A stretch of DNA of 64,000 bases, taken from JAFKFH01 sp017307375. GTDB taxonomy: Bacteria; Pseudomonadota; Alphaproteobacteria; Ferrovibrionales; Ferrovibrionaceae. Shown piece by piece: positions 60,765 through 64,000 of the stretch. Within the stretch, counting starts at the first letter, position 1, and every line of letters starts with the position of its first letter. The DNA lies in the NCBI GenBank assembly GCA_965229335.1, contig OZ245874.1, positions 5,394,001 through 5,458,000 of the forward strand, in the 5' to 3' direction. The notes under the pieces were generated by a model. The model ran no database searches and was not told the DNA's origin. It saw nothing but the letters and a program-made list of their open reading frames with translations. Both the position numbers and the translations under genes were made by a program.

Positions 60765-62092
60765 CGTCCTACCGGTTCAGCGAACGGCTGTGGCGACAGG
60801 TCGGCCGGTTGATCGGGCCCTTCGTCCGGCGTGTCCTGGATCGCCGCGCCGCCCGCGGCAAGGAAAACATCGACCGCCTGCCCGAACGGTTCGGCCATGC
60901 CGGCCTGCCCCGCCCCGAGGGGCCGCTGCTGTGGATCCATGCCGCCTCGGTCGGCGAGCTGAACTCCGTCCTGCCGCTGCTGGTGCGGCTGCTGGACGAC
61001 CGGGCCGAGCTCAACGCGCTGGTCACCACCGGCACGGTGACATCGGCGACGCTTGCCGCCCGTGTGCTGCCGGGTCGCGCGATCCACCAGTTCGTGCCGG
61101 TCGACCTGCCCGGTCCGGTCGACCGCTTCCTGGACCACTGGCGACCCGACCTTGCCTTTTTCATCGACAGCGAATTCTGGCCTGGTCTGATCGGCGGCCT
61201 GGCGGTGCGCGGGGTGCCGCTTGCCCTGGTCAACGGCCGCGTCACCGAGACGACGGTGCGGCAGTGGTCGAAAGCCTCGTTCATCATGCGCACGATGCTC
61301 GACCGTTTCTCGGTGCTGCTGGCCCAGTCGCCGGAAGACGCCGACCGGCTGATCCGGCTGGGCGCGCGGCGCGATCGGGTCCAGATGCTGGGCAACCTGA
61401 AGACCGTCGCCCAGCCGCTGCGCGCCGATGCCGGCGAATATACGAAGCTGTCGGCGATGATCGGCGGTCGACCCTGCTGGATCGCCGCCGCCACCCATCC
61501 CGGCGAGGAGGTCCAGGCCGCGCTGGTCCATGCCCGCGTGATGCAGCGCGGCCGGGACTTGCTGACGATCATCGTGCCGCGCCACCCCGAGCGTGGCGCG
61601 GCCATCGCCGCCGATCTGGCCAGGACCGGCCTGGTCGTCGGCCTGCGCAGTCGCGGCGACCGCCCGGAACGCCAGATTCAGGTCTATATCGCCGATACGC
61701 TGGGCGAGCTGGGGCTGTGGTATCGCCTGGCGGAACTTGTCTTCGTCGGCGGCACCCTGGTCCCCCATGGCGGGCAGAATCCGCTGGAAGCCGCGCGCCT
61801 CGGCCGCGCCCTGGTCTTCGGGCCGCATATGGACAACTTCGCCGCGATCGTGACCGGCCTGCGCGAGGCGCGCGCCTGCCGCGAGGTCGCGGATGCGCAA
61901 GGCCTGGCGGCGACGGTCGAGACGCTGCTGTTCGACGATGTCGCCCTGCGCGGGCAATTGGCCCAGGCCGCGCGATCGCATGCCGAGGCCGCGACGATCT
62001 CGCTCGATGCGATCGTGGCCGCCCTGGACCCGCTGCTCGATCGCCTGCCGGCAGCTACGCCTCGGCGGGCCGCCAGACCGGCGGATCGATGA
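60755..62092 (+). CDS. waaA: 3-deoxy-D-manno-octulosonic acid transferase
   Basis: A 445-residue KDO transferase (KdtA/WaaA). Its N-terminal segment is followed by the family block LWIHAASVGELNSVLPLL (with the catalytic glutamate) and FIDSEFWPGLI. The C-terminal glycosyltransferase domain has TLVPHGGQNPLEAARLG for donor binding. It adds KDO to lipid A at the inner membrane, so the organism makes lipopolysaccharide. Start is the ATG inside the end of the asnB-like gene. It overlaps the convergent dehalogenase gene by 38 bases. Confidence 0.92.
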   Translation: MGLTSYRFSERLWRQVGRLIGPFVRRVLDRRAARGKENIDRLPERFGHAGLPRPEGPLLWIHAASVGELNSVLPLLVRLLDDRAELNALVTTGTVTSATLAARVLPGRAIHQFVPVDLPGPVDRFLDHWRPDLAFFIDSEFWPGLIGGLAVRGVPLALVNGRVTETTVRQWSKASFIMRTMLDRFSVLLAQSPEDADRLIRLGARRDRVQMLGNLKTVAQPLRADAGEYTKLSAMIGGRPCWIAAATHPGEEVQAALVHARVMQRGRDLLTIIVPRHPERGAAIAADLARTGLVVGLRSRGDRPERQIQVYIADTLGELGLWYRLAELVFVGGTLVPHGGQNPLEAARLGRALVFGPHMDNFAAIVTGLREARACREVADAQGLAATVETLLFDDVALRGQLAQAARSHAEAATISLDAIVAALDPLLDRLPAATPRRAARPADR

Positions 62093-62750
62093 CGTTGGCC
62101 AGGTAGGACAGGTCGGTCACCGCCTGGACCGGCCCGGCAAAGCGGTATTCGTCGGGCAGGCCCGCCCGGTTGACCCAGACGACATGGAAGCCGAAATTCG
62201 CCGCCCCGGCAGCGTCCCAGCGGTTCGAGGACTGGAACGAGATTTCCTCGGGCTTGAGCCGCAAGCCATCGCAGGCCAATCGGTAGACGCGGGCATCGGG
62301 CTTGTAGACGCCGACCGCCTCGACCGACCACGTCATGTCGATCCAGTGGTCGAGGCCGGCCGACGACGCGGCATCGGCCAGCATCTCCGGACTGCCGTTC
62401 GACAGCACGCCGACGGCCAGCCCCTTCGACTTCAACTGGCGCAGCACGCCGGTCACCTCCGGATAGGCCGACAGGCGGCGATAGGCATCGAGCAGCCGAC
62501 GACGCAGATCGTTGTCTTCCAGGCCGTGCAAGGCCATCGCGGTGTCGAGCGCCTCGCCCGTCACCGTCCAGAAATCGACATGCCGGCCCATCAGGCTGCG
62601 CACCCAGCTGTATTCGAGCTGCCTGGCCCGCCAGTCGCGCGACAGCGGCTCGGCCGCCGGCCCGATTTCGGCGGCCAGCCGCCGTACCGCGGAATGTACG
62701 TCGTAGAGCGTGCCATAGGCGTCGAACACGCAGGCCCTGATCCGCGCCAT
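62055..62750 (-). CDS. Haloacid dehalogenase type II (L-2-haloacid dehalogenase family)
   Basis: A 231-residue HAD enzyme. The nucleophile is Asp10 in CVFDAYGTLYD. SWVRSLMGRHVDFWTVT is the family substrate segment, VLSNGSPEML gives motif II, and YKPDARVY gives the lysine. It may dehalogenate 2-haloacids or act as a general HAD phosphatase or dehalogenase. The start is taken as the ATG at 62750, with GGAGG 9 bases upstream. Its 3' end overlaps waaA. Confidence 0.87.
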   Translation of the reverse strand: MARIRACVFDAYGTLYDVHSAVRRLAAEIGPAAEPLSRDWRARQLEYSWVRSLMGRHVDFWTVTGEALDTAMALHGLEDNDLRRRLLDAYRRLSAYPEVTGVLRQLKSKGLAVGVLSNGSPEMLADAASSAGLDHWIDMTWSVEAVGVYKPDARVYRLACDGLRLKPEEISFQSSNRWDAAGAANFGFHVVWVNRAGLPDEYRFAGPVQAVTDLSYLANVIDPPVWRPAEA

Positions 62751-62854
62751 CACCGGTTTCCTCCCCCAGCGTTTTCCGGATGGTGCGCCGGGAGGGCCGG
62801 CCGCACAATACCGTCATCCGCCCAGCCCGATGCAGTTCCGAGCGACCGGCCCGA

Positions 62855-63472
62855 ATGAACGACCTGTTTCCCGAACCGCTGCCCGACGGCATCACCCTGC
62901 TGCCGCGCCAGGCCGACGCGGTGGCGCTGCTGCCGCTGATCGATGCGATCGCCGCCGTGTCGCCACCCCGGCATCTGACGGTGCCGGGCGGGGGCAGCAT
63001 GTCGGTGGCGATGACCAATTGCGGCATGCTGGGCTGGGTGTCGGACCGCGGCGGCTATCGCTACGACCGGATCGACCCGCTGACCGGCCGCCCCTGGCCG
63101 GCAATGCCCGCAGCGTTCACCGAACTTGCCGCCGGCGCCGCCGCGCAGGCCGGCTTTGCCGGCTTCATGCCCGATGCCTGCCTGATCAACAGCTACGCGC
63201 CGGGCGCCCGGATGGGCCTGCACCAGGATCGCGACGAACGCGATTTCGCCTGGCCTATCGTGTCGGTGTCGCTGGGGCTGGACGCCGTCTTCCTGATCGG
63301 CGGGACCAGACGGGCCGATCCGACCCGTGCGCTGGTCCTGGCCGACGGCGCCGTGCTGGTCTTCGGCGGCCCGGCGCGCCGCATGTACCACGGCGTCCGC
63401 CCGCTGAAGGCCGGGCATCACCCGCTGCTGGGCGCACGGCGGCTGAACCTGACCTTCAGAAAGGCGGGATAG
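62855..63472 (+). CDS. alkB: AlkB-type DNA/RNA demethylase
   Basis: A 205-residue Fe(II)/2-oxoglutarate dioxygenase. Iron ligands are His123 and Asp125 in MGLHQDRDE and His179 in RMYHGVRPL. The 2-oxoglutarate arginine motif is near 196-202 in RRLNLTFRK. The nucleotide-recognition lid contains GYRYDRIDP. It repairs alkylated bases such as 1-methyladenine and 3-methylcytosine. The ATG at 62855 gives the usual AlkB length; no Ada gene is near. Confidence 0.92.
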   Translation: MNDLFPEPLPDGITLLPRQADAVALLPLIDAIAAVSPPRHLTVPGGGSMSVAMTNCGMLGWVSDRGGYRYDRIDPLTGRPWPAMPAAFTELAAGAAAQAGFAGFMPDACLINSYAPGARMGLHQDRDERDFAWPIVSVSLGLDAVFLIGGTRRADPTRALVLADGAVLVFGGPARRMYHGVRPLKAGHHPLLGARRLNLTFRKAG

Positions 63473-63478
63473 GACGGG

Positions 63479-64000
63479 TCAGGCGGCCTCGTACTCCGCC
63501 CGCAGCCGCGCCACCAGATCGGCCGTCGCCGGCACGTCGGCGATCGAGCCGACGCCCTGGCCGGCAGACCAGATGTCGCGCCAGGCCTTCGACTCGCTCT
63601 GGTCGAGTTCCTTGCCCAGATCGATTTCGGGGCGCAGCTTCAGCCGCTCGGCATCGAAGCCGGCGGCAGCCAGGCTCTGGCCCAGGAAACTCGCCGGTAT
63701 TCCCGACACGGCGGGGGTATAGACGATGTCCGCGGCCGTCGAATCCAGGATCATCTGCTTGAACGCCGGCTGCGCCATGCTTTCCCGGGTGGCGATGAAG
63801 CGCGTGCCCATGTAGCAGAGATCGGCGCCCAGCACCTGGGCCGCCTTGATCGCCCGGCCCGAGGACAGCGCCCCGGCCAGGACGATGGTCCGATCGAACA
63901 CCGCCCGCACTTCGGGGAGGAACGCGAAGGGGTTGAGCGTGCCGGCATGACCGCCGGCGCCGCCGCAGACCAGGATCAGCCCGTCGACGCCGGCCTCGGC
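63479..64000 (-). CDS. Nitronate monooxygenase-like flavin oxidoreductase, C-terminal part
   Basis: The C-terminal 173 residues of a gene that continues beyond the right edge; the frame is open to base 64000. It reads GLILVCGGAGGHAGTLNPFA, then IVLAGALSSGRAIKAAQVLG and CYMGTRFIATRES, all typical of 2-nitropropane dioxygenase/nitronate monooxygenase FMN TIM barrels. It probably oxidises nitronates or acts as an enoyl reductase-like NAD(P)H:FMN enzyme. It is convergent with alkB after 6 bases. Confidence 0.87.
   Translation of the reverse strand, partial: AEAGVDGLILVCGGAGGHAGTLNPFAFLPEVRAVFDRTIVLAGALSSGRAIKAAQVLGADLCYMGTRFIATRESMAQPAFKQMILDSTAADIVYTPAVSGIPASFLGQSLAAAGFDAERLKLRPEIDLGKELDQSESKAWRDIWSAGQGVGSIADVPATADLVARLRAEYEAA

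Noticed and set aside
1..64000. CRISPR arrays, insertion sequences, prophage, rRNA genes or replication origin
   Set aside because: No regularly spaced short repeats, transposase or integrase motifs, phage genes or rRNA segments were seen. The only tandem repeats are the coding delta-60 units.

Overview
This is a 64 kb, GC-rich, densely coded chromosomal segment from a Gram-negative bacterium, most likely an alphaproteobacterium. The evidence is a KDO transferase, lipoproteins with lipoboxes, tightly coupled operons, many short-chain dehydrogenases and acyl-CoA dehydrogenases, a CheW/CheR/CheA-type operon and a tRNA-Phe with encoded CCA. I saw no insertion sequence, phage, CRISPR array, rRNA or replication origin, so it reads as core or stable accessory chromosome. 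Species cannot be fixed from the sequence alone.

Layout. 1-7.5 kb: the tail of an AGE-family sugar epimerase/isomerase, a tandem TetR regulator, a large secreted delta-60 beta-propeller protein, and an MFS exporter coupled to a LuxR-type regulator. 7.5-20 kb: a fatty or hydroxy-acid catabolic block. A six-gene minus-strand operon (acyl-CoA ligase, three acyl-CoA dehydrogenases, an aminoglycoside-phosphotransferase-like kinase and an SDR) resembles the levulinate/4-hydroxyacid (Lva) gene set. It is followed by an SDR, a quinone-reductase-like MDR enzyme, a thiolase and a FadB-like bifunctional protein that could finish beta-oxidation.

19.9-28.7 kb: a seven-gene, translationally coupled chemosensory operon (CheW, CheR-TPR, CheW, CHASE3-type receptor, CheA-REC, CheB, REC-kinase-REC). 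Its gene content matches Wsp/Frz-type alternative-function systems rather than a flagellar one. Its output is a histidine kinase and its CheB has a degenerate receiver domain. 28.8-36 kb: a TerC-family membrane protein, a lipoprotein, tRNA-Phe, an orphan ParA-like ATPase coupled to a multidomain adenylate cyclase, a P1-family peptidase and an oligopeptide-type binding protein that ends at a clear intrinsic terminator.

36-41 kb: a dabB-dabA inorganic-carbon uptake operon with a divergent LysR regulator. 41-48.8 kb: a methyltransferase, a TetR regulator, a very large hybrid kinase in which both phospho-histidines appear to be arginine, an OmpA-like lipoprotein and a phytanoyl-CoA-dioxygenase-like protein. 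48.8-56 kb: a thiolase, MeaB, a nitroreductase with a divergent LysR regulator, a CYTH-like protein coupled to a two-gene chromate transporter, and a MocR regulator. 56-64 kb: a SnoaL-like/AhpD-like pair behind a strong operator, a TPR protein, an operon of ABC-2 permease, lipoprotein, asparagine-synthase-like amidotransferase and KDO transferase, then a haloacid dehalogenase, AlkB and the C-terminal part of a nitronate monooxygenase.

The items most worth following up are the Lva/ACAD11-like operon, the Wsp-like system with kinase output, the kinase that lost both histidines, and the MocR operator with its paired targets.
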